Assembly (NCBI GenBank): GCA_963666705.2
Contig: CAXXKO010000013.1
Location: 37,187 to 101,186, forward strand
Direction: 5' to 3'
DNA length: 64,000 nt
DNA from: G963666705 sp963666705
Lineage (GTDB): Bacteria; Pseudomonadota; Alphaproteobacteria; CADEGL01
This document shows, piece by piece, positions 46,480 through 56,828 of the stretch. Within the stretch, counting starts at the first letter, position 1. Every line of letters starts with the position of its first letter. The notes under the pieces were generated by a model. That model did no database searches. It saw only the letters and a program-made list of their open reading frames with translations, and was not told where the DNA came from. Position numbers and translations under genes: made by a program.

Positions 46480-47550
46480 CTAGGCCGGCGCGTCCACCCC
46501 TAGCTCCGTGGCGGTCTCGAGGGCGTCCTCCCAACACAACCGGTCCACCGTCACCCGGCCTTCCGCGAGGCTGCGCTCGCGCGTGGCGAAGCTGCGCTCG
46601 CCCGGCGTGCGGATCTCGGCCTGCCCCGGCGCCGCCTTCGAGCCCTTGACCTGCGAGAGGCGCGCGCTGACGGCGTGGCGGAAGGCGTCTGCGCCACCGA
46701 ACATCGCCGGGTCGATCGCCATCAGGCAATGACCCTTGTGGGCCCCGGGAATCGTGGCGTGGTCGGTGCCCATGGCGCAGCCCATGAGCGCGCCCGAGAG
46801 GAAGTCGATGGCGAGGAGGAGGCCGTAGCCCTTGTTCCCCGATGGTGCGATGGCGCCTAGATGGGCCTGGTGGCCGGCCCCGTCGCTGACTTGGCTGGGG
46901 TCGGTTATGGGCTGCCCCTCCGCATCATGCACCACCCCCTCGGGCAAGCTCTTGCCGTAGCGCTTGGCGTAGCGGACGTAGGTCGGCAGTGTGGCGCAAG
47001 GTGCAAAGTCGAGGACGAAGGGCTCGCCCTCGCACGGCACGGCGATGGCCATGGGGTTGCTGCCGATGATGGGCTCGGTACCGCCCAGGGGATGGACGAC
47101 GGGGACGACGTCGTCCGAGAACACGAACCCGATGGCGCCCTCGCGCGCCATCAGCTCGGCGTAGTAGCCGGCGATGAAGAGGTCGTGGCTGTTGCGCACG
47201 CCGACGGTGGCACAGCCCGCCTTTTGCGCCTTGGCGGCAGCCAGCTCGGCGGCCGGGATGGCGGCGATCGGGCCCGAGCACGAGTTGCCCTCGATGAGGG
47301 CGTAGGCGTCGCCCTCCCTGACCACCTCGGGCTTGCCGGCGGGGTCGATCTTGCCCGAGCGGAAGTCCGGCAGGTGCGAGCTGATAAGGTGGTTGAGCCC
47401 TTGCACCCCCACGCCCCGCAGGTCGGCCTCGAGGTGGACCTGCGCGAGCGTCGCGGCCGTTCCCGCATCGCACCCCACCGCCATCAGGAGCCGCTCCATG
47501 AAGGCGCGGAGCGCCTCGACCGCCACCACCCTCGTCTCGAGATACATCAT
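46480..47550 (-). CDS. Ldh-family (malate/L-lactate/ureidoglycolate-type) NAD(P)-dependent dehydrogenase
   Basis: 356 residues of the type 2 malate/lactate dehydrogenase family, which is unrelated to Rossmann MDH. It shows GVQGLNHLISSHLPDFRSG, ATVGVRNSHDLFIAGYYAE with the conserved His, EPIIGSNPMAIAVP, and APSGNKGYGLLLAIDFLSGAL. Members reduce or oxidise 2-hydroxy acids. Its ATG overlaps the stop of the acyl-CoA synthetase gene by four bases, so the two are coupled. The substrate is unknown. Confidence 0.85.
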   Translation of the reverse strand: MMYLETRVVAVEALRAFMERLLMAVGCDAGTAATLAQVHLEADLRGVGVQGLNHLISSHLPDFRSGKIDPAGKPEVVREGDAYALIEGNSCSGPIAAIPAAELAAAKAQKAGCATVGVRNSHDLFIAGYYAELMAREGAIGFVFSDDVVPVVHPLGGTEPIIGSNPMAIAVPCEGEPFVLDFAPCATLPTYVRYAKRYGKSLPEGVVHDAEGQPITDPSQVSDGAGHQAHLGAIAPSGNKGYGLLLAIDFLSGALMGCAMGTDHATIPGAHKGHCLMAIDPAMFGGADAFRHAVSARLSQVKGSKAAPGQAEIRTPGERSFATRERSLAEGRVTVDRLCWEDALETATELGVDAPA

Positions 47551-49193
47551 CCCGTGCCACCTTTCTCCCGTTTGCCGGCCATGAGGGCGCGCAGGCGCCC
47601 GCGCAGCTCGACCTTGCGCACCTTACCCGACGAGGTGCTCGGCAACGATTCGACGAAGAAGACCCGGCGTGGGACCTTGAAGCTGGCGATGCGCCCAAGG
47701 CAGCGCCCGATCACGCTCTCCTCGTCGAGCCCGGCGCCGGGGTCCTCGACCACGAACGCGACGGCCACCTCCTGCAGGCGCGCGTCGGGCGCGCCAACCA
47801 CGGCGGCCTCGCGGACGCCGTCGAGGGCCATGAGCCGGGCCTCGATCTCCGCCGGCGAGACGTTCTCGCCGCCCACCTTCAGCATGTCCTTGTACCGCCC
47901 CATGAAGACGAGCTGTCCGTCGGGGCGAAAGCGCGCCATGTCGCCCGTATGCATCCAGCCCTCGGCGTCGAGCGCCGCCGCCGTCTCCTCGGGCTTGTCG
48001 TAATAGCCCTGCATCTGCGAGTAGCCGCGCACGAACAGCTCGCCCGGCACGTCGGTCGGGCACTCCGCCCCGGTCGCGGGGTCGGTGATGCGAAGCTCGT
48101 AATCCGGCATCGGCGCGCCCGAGGCGTTGGCGCGCTGCTCGTCGCTGTCGGTGAGGCGGCTGCAGGTGACGAAGCTCCAGGTCTCGCTCATGCCCCAGCC
48201 GCTGATGGTGGGGCCGAAGGCGGCGCGGATGCGCGAAGCGATCACGGATGAGGATTCGGTGCCCGCGGGGTAGGTGCTGAAGCGCAGCGTGAGGCTGCGT
48301 GGTCGCGCCGACTGCGCCGCCAACAGGTCGTGCCAGTGGGCGTCGAAGCCGTGCAGGATGGTGGCCCCTTCCGCTTCAGCCAGGTCGAGCGCACGGCCGG
48401 CGTCGAAGGTGTCCGTCAGTACCTGGCGCGCGCCCGAGAGGGCCGAGATCATCGCCACCTCGCTGTAGCCGTAGAGGTGGAAGGCCGGCACGTAGTGCAT
48501 GTGGGTGTCGCGCCCGTCCATCTCGAGGAGTTGCGCCCGCTCGCAGGTGGCGCGGATCGGGCGGTGGCTGTGGACGACGCCCTTGGGGTCGCCCGTGGTG
48601 CCGGAGGTGTAGAGGATTACCATCGTGTCGTCGGGCTCGACCGCCGCCGCCCGTGCCGCGAGCGCCGCGTCCGCGACCGCCTCGCCCGCCGCCAGCAGCG
48701 CCGGCCACGGCGTCGCGTTGGGCAGGTCGTTTCCGCCCAGCATCACGAGCGTCCGCAGCTCGGGGAAGCCGGGGAGCCGCAGGGCGCCCGGCTGGCCCGC
48801 GCCGAGGTCGGGCATCGCCTCCCCGAGCATGGCGGCGTAATCGACGGGGCCCGAGCGGGCGAGGGCGACCAGCATGGCGCTGCGGGACTGGGCCACCGCA
48901 TAGGCCAGGTCGTCGGCGCGGTAACGGGTGTTGAGCGGCACGTTGACCGCGCCCACCTTGGCCAGGCCATACATGAGGAAGAGCCATTCGGGCAGGTTGG
49001 TCATCCACACCGCGACCCGCTCGCCGGGCTCGATGCCGAGGGCGATCAGGCCCTTGGCGCAGCGGTCCACCTCGGTCGCGAATTCGCCGAAGGTCCAGCG
49101 CCGGCCGTCGAAGGTGAGCGCCTCGCGATCCCCCCAGCGGCGCGCGCCCTCGCCCGGCAGGTCGCCCAGCCTCAATGCCTCCAAGTCCCACAC
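47547..49193 (-). CDS. AMP-dependent acyl-CoA synthetase
   Basis: 548 residues. Activates a carboxylic acid to its CoA thioester through an acyl-AMP. It has the P-loop VILYTSGTTGDPKGVVHSH, the YNNYGTSE-type block ISGWGMSETWSF, the hinge GRYKDMLKVGGENVSP and the catalytic Lys in PSTSSGKVRKVELR. First gene of a two-gene leftward unit with the Ldh-family dehydrogenase. The acid may be aromatic, fatty or a hydroxy acid; sequence reading alone does not tell. Confidence 0.88.
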   Translation of the reverse strand: MWDLEALRLGDLPGEGARRWGDREALTFDGRRWTFGEFATEVDRCAKGLIALGIEPGERVAVWMTNLPEWLFLMYGLAKVGAVNVPLNTRYRADDLAYAVAQSRSAMLVALARSGPVDYAAMLGEAMPDLGAGQPGALRLPGFPELRTLVMLGGNDLPNATPWPALLAAGEAVADAALAARAAAVEPDDTMVILYTSGTTGDPKGVVHSHRPIRATCERAQLLEMDGRDTHMHYVPAFHLYGYSEVAMISALSGARQVLTDTFDAGRALDLAEAEGATILHGFDAHWHDLLAAQSARPRSLTLRFSTYPAGTESSSVIASRIRAAFGPTISGWGMSETWSFVTCSRLTDSDEQRANASGAPMPDYELRITDPATGAECPTDVPGELFVRGYSQMQGYYDKPEETAAALDAEGWMHTGDMARFRPDGQLVFMGRYKDMLKVGGENVSPAEIEARLMALDGVREAAVVGAPDARLQEVAVAFVVEDPGAGLDEESVIGRCLGRIASFKVPRRVFFVESLPSTSSGKVRKVELRGRLRALMAGKREKGGTG

Positions 49194-49321
49194 GGCGCAA
49201 CGTCCCCCATGGTGGCCGATGGGCGCATTCTGACCGTTCCCGCCCCGTTATGGCTACCTCTTGTCATGCCGAGAGGGCAAAATAGGCGGGAAGCGGGCGG
49301 CCAATCGGAAGGCGGGGGATC

Positions 49322-49768
49322 ATGGGCGAGATCGGACACACGACCAGCGTCGAGAAGCCGTCGGGCGAGGCCTACGGTCGGGCGCTCAAGGGATTCGGCG
49401 TCAACCTGCTGGTTCGCGACGTCCTGGCGAGCGTTCGCTTCCTCGCCGAGGTGATGGGCGTCGAGCAGGTCTATTCCGATGCCGACTTCGCCCTCATGCG
49501 CCACCAGGGCATGGAGTTCATGCTTCATGCCGACGGTACCTATCATTCCAATCCCCTCCTGGGGCTCACGGGTGATGGCGCCGTCCGCGGCGTGGGGGTG
49601 GAGCTGCGCCTCTATGGCATCGACCCCGACGCTGCCGCGATCCGCGCCCGCGCCAGGGACGACCACATCCTCCAGGACCCCGCCGACAAGCCCCACGGCC
49701 TGCGCGAGGCCTTCATCATGGACCCGGATGGCTACGTCTGGGTTCCTGGCCGCGAATCGACCGCGTAG
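49322..49768 (+). CDS. VOC (glyoxalase/bleomycin-resistance/dioxygenase) fold protein
   Basis: 148 residues. A single vicinal-oxygen-chelate module: FGVNLLVRDVLASVRFLAEVMG opens the beta-alpha-beta unit, then YSDADFALMRHQG, and EAFIMDPDGYVWVPG near the end. Metal ligands of glyoxalases are only partly evident, so it may be a binding protein rather than an enzyme. It is divergent from the acyl-CoA synthetase and 87 bases before the PLP enzyme gene. Function is unknown. Confidence 0.7.
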   Translation: MGEIGHTTSVEKPSGEAYGRALKGFGVNLLVRDVLASVRFLAEVMGVEQVYSDADFALMRHQGMEFMLHADGTYHSNPLLGLTGDGAVRGVGVELRLYGIDPDAAAIRARARDDHILQDPADKPHGLREAFIMDPDGYVWVPGRESTA

Positions 49769-49855
49769 CCGCGCTCTTTCGGGCCTTGCGGGAATGCCGG
49801 TTTTGGGTGAGACCTCCCCGCACGGGCAATCCCTTCGTTAGTGGGAGATCGTAAT

Positions 49856-51339
<1,484 letters not shown>

Positions 51340-51343
<4 letters not shown>

Positions 51344-51966
51344 TACCCGATCCCACCAGCTTCTTCTTGAAGGGCATCCTGGCCGGTCTCGCACTCGCCA
51401 TGCCGGTGGGGCCGGTGGCGGTGCTCTGCATCCGCCGCACTTTGGCGGAGGGCGCGCGTATGGGCTTTGCCACAGACTTCGGCGCTTCCCTCGCCGACGG
51501 CTTCTACGGCCTCGCCGCCGCCCTCGGCTTGACGGCCATCTCGGGCTTTCTCCTGGCCTAGCAGAAGTGGGTCGCTCTCCTCGGCGGTCTCATCCTCCTT
51601 GGGCTCGGCCTCGCTACCTTCCTCGCCAAGCCACGCGAGGCGGCAACGGCGGCGCCTGCGCGCGGCGCTATCTCAGCGACCGTCAGCACCTTCGCCATCA
51701 CCGTCACCAACACGCTCACCATCGTCACCTTCACGGCCATGTTCGCGAGCCTCGGCCTGGCCGAGGCGGCCGGGGAGGCGGCCGCCGCGACGGCCCTGGT
51801 CGCCGGTGTCTTCATCGGCTCCTTCACCTGGTTCATGGCCTTGAGCGGCACGACGAGCGTTTTCCGGGGCCGGGTCACGCCGCCCGTCATGGTCTGGATC
51901 AACCGTGCCTCGGGAACGCTGATCGCCGGCTTCGGCGCCTACGCCGTCTGGAGCGCCCTCGGCTGA
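51340..51966 (+). pseudogene. LysE-family amino acid exporter with an in-frame amber codon
   Basis: The frame reads LKGILAGLALAMPVGPVAVLCIRRTLAEGARMG, then TAG at 51559-51561, and continues in the same frame with KWVALLGGLILLGLGLATFL to 51966 (ending FGAYAVWSALG). Together 208 residues, the usual LysE/RhtB length with six membrane segments. The stop is one base from CAG (Gln). The start is TTG, overlapping the TGA of the PLP gene. The gene is either newly inactivated or carries a sequencing error; the rest shows no decay. Confidence 0.8.
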
Positions 51967-51981
51967 GGCCGGCGCGGCCGA

Positions 51982-52398
51982 TTAGACCGGTGCCGCCCGC
52001 ACGTGGCCATATGAGGCGTATTCGATGATGTCCGCGTCTCGGGTCGCCAGGGCGAGGCCGAGCACGCGCGCCGTGGCCACGATCAGCCGGTCGGCCGGGT
52101 CGGCATGGAAGGCGCCGGGGAGGTCGTTCGCCTCGAGCGCGATTTCGGGCGTGAGCGGCGCGAGCGCGATCCAATCCGGGGCCAGCGCCTCTTCGACCCA
52201 GGCCGGTGGTGGCTTGGTGAGGGAGATGCGACCCTTCGCGGCCAACAGCCCAAGCTCCCAAAAGACGATGGCTGGCACGAAGAGGGATCCGCCGGCCGCG
52301 GTCGCGTCCCGGAATTTACGCTGGCTTGCCGCGCCCAACCTGTCGTCGCCTCTCGTGAGCCAGATAAGGACGTGGGTGTCGAGAACGTAGTCATTCAT
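51982..52398 (-). CDS. VapC-family PIN-domain toxin
   Basis: 138 residues; a PIN-domain ribonuclease of a type II toxin-antitoxin pair. It has the acidic active-site residues of the fold: Asp7 in YVLDTHVLIW, Glu in IVFWELGLLA, Asp in HADPADRLIVATA, and Asp in LATRDADI. ATG 52398 overlaps the antitoxin stop by eight bases (ATGAATGA), which is the usual coupling. It should cleave specific RNA when the antitoxin is lost. It lies convergent with the LysE gene. Confidence 0.87.
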   Translation of the reverse strand: MNDYVLDTHVLIWLTRGDDRLGAASQRKFRDATAAGGSLFVPAIVFWELGLLAAKGRISLTKPPPAWVEEALAPDWIALAPLTPEIALEANDLPGAFHADPADRLIVATARVLGLALATRDADIIEYASYGHVRAAPV

Positions 52399-52660
52399 TA
52401 TAGAGAATGCCTTTTTCGGCATCCCATTCGACATCGAGTGGCGACATGATGTCGCCGTGGATCTCGATCGTCCCCCGCATGTAGCCGAAAATCTCGCGCG
52501 GCTGATCTTCCTCGACGGGGACGAGCCTGGCGACGGGTTTGCCGTGCTTGGTGATGACGTACTCGTGCCGCTCGCGCTTCACCTCGTCCATGAGCTTGAG
52601 GCACTTGGCCTTGAACTCGCCGGCCGGGATTTCCCGGCTCTTCTCGGGACCGCGGGGCAT
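52391..52660 (-). CDS. Phd/YefM-family antitoxin
   Basis: 89 residues. The N-terminal part (REIPAGEFKAKCLKLMDEV, then YVITKHGKPVARLVPVEED) is the Phd/YefM DNA-binding fold; the C-terminal acidic tail (MSPLDVEWDAEKGILYNE) should bind the toxin. It is first in the two-gene unit and probably represses its own promoter with the toxin, at the repeats just upstream. Confidence 0.87.
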   Translation of the reverse strand: MPRGPEKSREIPAGEFKAKCLKLMDEVKRERHEYVITKHGKPVARLVPVEEDQPREIFGYMRGTIEIHGDIMSPLDVEWDAEKGILYNE

Positions 52661-52683
52661 GTGCCGACACTCCAGCTATGATC

Positions 52684-52704
52684 ATGGTCATATACTATGG
52701 TCAT
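52684..52704. promoter_or_regulatory. Probable operator of the toxin-antitoxin unit
   Basis: Two direct copies of ATGGTCAT lie 13 bases apart (52684-52691 and 52697-52704), just upstream of the antitoxin start on the minus strand, in a locally AT-rich stretch. Placement and repetition fit an autoregulatory site; binding is not shown. Confidence 0.4.
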
Positions 52705-52830
52705 TTATGTCGTATCCTTCAAGCCTCACCGCCGCGTGCCTTGCCGCCCGCCGGGCCGCGATGGTAGGTTCGCGCCGCTCCGGCCACGGGCCGGCGCGTT
52801 CATTTCCGCCGCACGAACAGGATCGCCGCC

Positions 52831-53118
52831 ATGGCGCTGGACAAGGACACGGTTGCCCATATCGCCTCGCTGGCGCGCATCGAAGTCCCGGAGGCCGAGC
52901 TCGAGGCCATGGCAGCCGAGCTCGGCCAGATCATCACCTGGGTCGAGCAGCTCGCCGAGGTCGACACCGAGGGTGTCGAGCCCATGTCGAGCGTGGTCGG
53001 GACCAGCCTCAAGAAGCGCGCTGACGTGGTCACCGACGGCGGCTACGCGGAGAGGATCGTCGCCAACGCGCCCGATCCGTCCGGCCACTACTTCACCGTG
53101 CCCAAGGTGATCGAGTAG
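52831..53118 (+). CDS. gatC: Asp-tRNA(Asn)/Glu-tRNA(Gln) amidotransferase subunit C
   Basis: 95 residues. GatC tethers GatA and GatB in the GatCAB amidotransferase that makes Gln-tRNA(Gln) or Asn-tRNA(Asn) from the mischarged forms. MALDKDTVAHIASLARIEV and the following helix (ELEAMAAELGQIITWVEQL) are typical, with the C-terminal KRADVVTDGGYAERIVANAP. The gene is followed after five bases by gatA. Confidence 0.92.
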   Translation: MALDKDTVAHIASLARIEVPEAELEAMAAELGQIITWVEQLAEVDTEGVEPMSSVVGTSLKKRADVVTDGGYAERIVANAPDPSGHYFTVPKVIE

Positions 53119-53123
53119 GGCCG

Positions 53124-54602
53124 ATGCCGGCAATCACCGACCTCACGCTAACCGAGGCGCGCGACGCCCTCGCGAAGGGCGAGGCGAGCGCCCGCGAGCT
53201 GACGGCGGCGCATCTCTCGGCGATCGAGGCGGCGCGGCCCCTCAACCTCTTCATCACCGAGACGCCGGAGCGGGCGCTGGAGATGGCGGCGGCGTCCGAT
53301 GCGCGCCGCGCGGCGGGCGAGGCGGGTGCGCTCGACGGCATCCCCCTCGGCATCAAGGACCTCTTCTGCACCGAGGGCATCCTGACCACGGCCGGCTCCC
53401 ACATCCTCGACGGCTTCCATCCGGCCTACGAATCGACCGTCACCGCCAACCTGTGGCGCGCGGGTGCCGTGCTCCTGGGCAAGACCAACCTCGACGAGTT
53501 TGCCATGGGCTCGTCCAATGTCACCAGCCACTACGGCCCGGCCGAGAACCCCTGGCGGCGCGCGGGCGACAACCGGCCCCTGGTACCGGGCGGTTCCTCG
53601 GGCGGCTCGGCCGCGGCCGTGGCGGCGCGCGCGGCCCTCGGCGCGATCGGCACCGATACGGGCGGCTCGATCCGCCAGCCCGCCTCCTTCTGCGGCATCG
53701 TCGGCCTGAAGCCCACCTATGGCCGCTGCTCGCGCTGGGGCGTCGTGGCCTTCGCCACCTCGCTCGACCAGGCCGGCCCCCTGACCCGGTGCGTGCGCGA
53801 CGCGGCGCTGATGCTGGGCGCCATGGCGGGCCACGACCCCAAGGATTCGACCAGCGTCGATGTGCCGGTGCCGGACTACGAGGCGGCGCTCACGGGTGAC
53901 ATCCGCGGCTTGCGCGTGGGTATCCCCAGGGAATACCGGGTCGATGACATGCCGCCGGAGATCGAGGCCCTGTGGCATCGGGGCGAGGCCTGGCTGCGCG
54001 AGGCGGGCGCGGAGACCCGTGAGATCAGCCTGCCGCACACGAAATATGCGCTGCCCACCTACTACATCATCGCTCCCGCCGAGGCGTCCTCGAACCTCGC
54101 CCGCTACGACGGCGTGCGCTACGGCCTGCGGGTGCCGGGGGACTCGCTCGACGCCATGTACGAGGCGACTCGCGCCGCGGGCTTCGGCCCAGAGGTGCGT
54201 CGCCGCGTGATGATCGGCACCTATGTGCTCTCCGCCGGCTATTACGACGCCTATTACCTCAAGGCCCAGCGTGTGCGCAGCCTGATCCTGGCCGATTTCA
54301 ATGCCGCCTTCGAGGATGTGGATCTGGTCCTCACGCCGACGGCCCCCTCCGACGCCTTCGCCATCGGCGAGAAGGAGGACGACCCCATCGCCATGTACAT
54401 GAACGACGTCTTCACCGTGCCCGCGAGCCTGGCCGGCCTGCCCGCCATCTCAGTACCGTCGGGCCTGAGCGGTGACGGCTTACCCCTCGGCCTCCACCTC
54501 ATCGGCCGCCCCTTCGACGAGGCGACCGTCCTGCGCGCGGCCGAGGTGCTGGAGCGCGCGGCCGCCTTCGACGCCCGGCCCCAGTTCGTGGCCGGGGCTT
54601 GA
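53124..54602 (+). CDS. gatA: Asp-tRNA(Asn)/Glu-tRNA(Gln) amidotransferase subunit A
   Basis: 492 residues, the glutaminase subunit that supplies ammonia to GatB. Amidase-signature residues are present: the Lys in GIPLGIKDLFC, the cis-Ser region GGSSGGSAAAVAARAALG, and the nucleophile Ser in TDTGGSIRQPASFCG. Further blocks are PTYGRCSRWGVVAFATSLDQ and YYDAYYLKAQRVR. It is tightly linked to gatC; gatB follows only after an insert of repeats and a GIY-YIG gene. Confidence 0.95.
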   Translation: MPAITDLTLTEARDALAKGEASARELTAAHLSAIEAARPLNLFITETPERALEMAAASDARRAAGEAGALDGIPLGIKDLFCTEGILTTAGSHILDGFHPAYESTVTANLWRAGAVLLGKTNLDEFAMGSSNVTSHYGPAENPWRRAGDNRPLVPGGSSGGSAAAVAARAALGAIGTDTGGSIRQPASFCGIVGLKPTYGRCSRWGVVAFATSLDQAGPLTRCVRDAALMLGAMAGHDPKDSTSVDVPVPDYEAALTGDIRGLRVGIPREYRVDDMPPEIEALWHRGEAWLREAGAETREISLPHTKYALPTYYIIAPAEASSNLARYDGVRYGLRVPGDSLDAMYEATRAAGFGPEVRRRVMIGTYVLSAGYYDAYYLKAQRVRSLILADFNAAFEDVDLVLTPTAPSDAFAIGEKEDDPIAMYMNDVFTVPASLAGLPAISVPSGLSGDGLPLGLHLIGRPFDEATVLRAAEVLERAAAFDARPQFVAGA

Positions 54603-54626
54603 GGCGTCATGCAAACGTGCATCGAT

Positions 54627-54851
54627 GTCCTCATGCTGAGCCTGTCGAAGTATGAGGATTGCACGTAACCAATGAAGCGGCGCGACCCTCCCCCTTCGAC
54701 AGGCTCAGGGTGAGGGAGGCCGGCACCGAGCAGGGCTTAAGTTGATAATTGGAAGTGGCACGAGCCTCATGCTGAGCGTGTCGAAGCACGAGGCGTTTCC
54801 GAGGCCAACAATGGTGCAACCCTCACCCTTCGACAGGCTCAGGATGAGGTC
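54627..54851. repeat. REP-like repeats, locus 4
   Basis: Two inverted pairs lie between gatA and the GIY-YIG gene: CTGAGCCTGTCGAAG (54637) facing CTTCGACAGGCTCAG (54693), and CTGAGCGTGTCGAAG (54773) facing CTTCGACAGGCTCAG (54826). The first pair, about 54629-54716, is nearly the same as locus 5 on the other side of the GIY-YIG gene. Confidence 0.85.
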
Positions 54852-54884
54852 GGCAGGCACGGAGTCGGAGGTATCAGCTCGGGC

Positions 54885-55190
54885 ATGACCGCTTTCGTCT
54901 ACATGCTCCGTTGCCGCGATGGCTTGTATTACGTTGGATCCACGCGGGACAGCCTGGAACGACGGGTCGCGGCGCACAACGCGGGCTCGTTCGGCGGGTT
55001 CACCAAGTCACGCCGGCCCGTCGAGCTGATCTTCTCGCAGTTATTTGATCGCATCACCGACGCAGTGGCGGCGGAACGTAGGCTCAAGGGTTGGAGCAGC
55101 CGAAAGAAGGAGGCGCTGGTCAACGGCGAATTCGACCTGCTGGTTCGCTTGGCCAGAAACAGAACGGAGTTTCCAATGCCAGTGCGGTAG
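54885..55190 (+). CDS. GIY-YIG nuclease-family protein, repeat-flanked
   Basis: 101 residues, a lone GIY-YIG domain like UvrC-N or the YhbQ/URI family. FVYMLRCRDGLYYVGST carries the two motif tyrosines (as VYM and YYVGST), followed by RDSLERRVAAHNAG with the conserved Arg, and AAERRLKGWSSRKKEALV with the metal-site Glu. It sits between gatA and gatB and is bracketed by direct copies of a REP pair. It may be a domestic nuclease or a mobile cargo. Confidence 0.85.
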   Translation: MTAFVYMLRCRDGLYYVGSTRDSLERRVAAHNAGSFGGFTKSRRPVELIFSQLFDRITDAVAAERRLKGWSSRKKEALVNGEFDLLVRLARNRTEFPMPVR

Positions 55191-55226
55191 TCTCCCGGTC
55201 ATGGATCTGAGCTGGTCTGCCGGCCG

Positions 55227-55314
55227 GCCTCATGCTGAGCCTGTTGAAGTATGAGGCCTGCACGAAACATATGAAGCGGCGCGACCTTCCCCCTTCGACA
55301 AGCTCAGGGTGAGG
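55227..55314. repeat. REP-like repeats, locus 5 (direct copy of the first pair of locus 4)
   Basis: An inverted pair, CTGAGCCTGTTGAAG and CTTCGACAAGCTCAG, with the same inner spacer (GAAGCGGCGCGACC) as 54629-54716. Both copies run in the same direction over about 88 bases with about ten differences. It lies between the GIY-YIG gene and gatB. Confidence 0.85.
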
Positions 55315-55359
55315 CCAAGGCGGGAAAGCGCGATCCCGCGCCGCTACCAAAGGAACGCC

Positions 55360-56811
55360 ATGTCTGTCATCCAAGGCAACACGGGCGAGTGGGAAGTGGT
55401 CATCGGGCTCGAGGTCCACGCCCAGGTGGTCTCCGAGGCCAAGCTCTTCTCGGGCGCGGCCACGGCTTTCGGGGCGGAGCCCAACAGCCAGGTCTCGCTG
55501 GTGGACGCGGCCATGCCCGGCATGCTCCCGGTCATCAACGAGCACTGCGTCGAGCAGGCGGTGAGGACCGGGCTTGGCCTCGGGGCGGAGATCAACCTCG
55601 TCTCCGTCTTCGACCGAAAGAACTACTTCTACCCCGATATGCCGCAGGGCTATCAGATCTCCCAGTTCACCCGGCCCATCGTCGGCGCCGGCGTGGTCGA
55701 GGTCGAGCTCGAGGACGGCACCACCACCCACGTCGGCATCACCCGCCTGCATCTCGAGCAGGACGCGGGCAAGAGCCTCCACGACCAGGACCCCAGGCGC
55801 ACCTTCGTGGACCTCAACCGCTCAGGCGTCGCGTTGATGGAGATCGTCTCCGAGCCCGACATTCGCTCGGCCGAGGAGGCGGGGGCGTATATGCGCAAGC
55901 TGCGCGCCATCCTGCGCTACTTGGGCACCTGCGACGGCAACATGGAGGAAGGCTCCATGCGCTGCGACGCCAATGTCTCCGTGCGCCGGCCCGGCGGGGC
56001 GCTCGCCACCCGCTGCGAGGTCAAGAACGTAAACTCGATCCGCTTCCTCCAGCAGGCCATCCAGTACGAGGCCAAGCGCCAGGTGGCGCTGGTCGAGGAT
56101 GGTGGGGAGGTGGTGCAGGAGACGAGGCTCTTCGATGCCCGCAAGGGCGAGACCCGGCCCATGCGCTCGAAGGAGCATGCCCACGACTACCGCTACTTCC
56201 CCGACCCCGACCTTTTGCCCCTCGAACTCGACCCGGCCTGGGTCGAGGCGATCCGCGCTACCCTGCCCGAGCTGCCGGACGCGAAGCGCGCCCGCTTCAT
56301 CGCCGAATTCGGCCTCCCGCCCGAGGATGCCGGCGTGCTGGTGGCCGAGCGCGAGCGGGCGGACTATTTCGAGGCCGTGGCCGAGGGCCGGGACGCGAAG
56401 CTCGCGGCCAACTGGGTCATGGGCGAGCTTTTCGGACGCCTCAACCGCGCCGGCCTCGATATCGACGCGGCGCCCGTCTCAGCCGACGCCCTGGGTGCGC
56501 TCATCGACCTGATCGACGACGGCACCATCTCGGGCCGCATCGCCAAGGACGTGTTCGAGGAGATGTGCGAGACCGGCGAGGACGCGGCCGATATCGTCGA
56601 AGCCAAGGGTCTCGAGCAGATCACGGACACGGGCGCCATCGAGGGCATCGTCGACGGAATCATCGCCGCGAGCCCGGAGCAGGCCGCCGAATACCGCGCC
56701 GGCAACCAAAAGGTGGTCGGCTGGTTCGTGGGCCAGGTCATGAAGGCGACCCAAGGCAAGGCCAATCCCAAGGCCGTCAACGAGATCCTGCGCGAGAAGC
56801 TCTGGGATTGA
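55360..56811 (+). CDS. gatB: Asp-tRNA(Asn)/Glu-tRNA(Gln) amidotransferase subunit B
   Basis: 483 residues. GatB carries the kinase-like active site that phosphorylates and amidates the misacylated tRNA. VVIGLEVHAQVVSEAKLFSG, DRKNYFYPDMPQGYQISQ, LEQDAGKSLHDQDPRR and EGSMRCDANVSVRRPGG are hallmark segments; the C-terminal helical YqeY-like tail (VGWFVGQVMKATQGKANP) contacts tRNA. The ATG 55360 has AAAGGAAC upstream. It is set apart from gatCA by 757 bases of repeats and the GIY-YIG gene. Confidence 0.95.
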   Translation: MSVIQGNTGEWEVVIGLEVHAQVVSEAKLFSGAATAFGAEPNSQVSLVDAAMPGMLPVINEHCVEQAVRTGLGLGAEINLVSVFDRKNYFYPDMPQGYQISQFTRPIVGAGVVEVELEDGTTTHVGITRLHLEQDAGKSLHDQDPRRTFVDLNRSGVALMEIVSEPDIRSAEEAGAYMRKLRAILRYLGTCDGNMEEGSMRCDANVSVRRPGGALATRCEVKNVNSIRFLQQAIQYEAKRQVALVEDGGEVVQETRLFDARKGETRPMRSKEHAHDYRYFPDPDLLPLELDPAWVEAIRATLPELPDAKRARFIAEFGLPPEDAGVLVAERERADYFEAVAEGRDAKLAANWVMGELFGRLNRAGLDIDAAPVSADALGALIDLIDDGTISGRIAKDVFEEMCETGEDAADIVEAKGLEQITDTGAIEGIVDGIIAASPEQAAEYRAGNQKVVGWFVGQVMKATQGKANPKAVNEILREKLWD

Positions 56812-56828
56812 GCCGGCACCTCGGCCCG

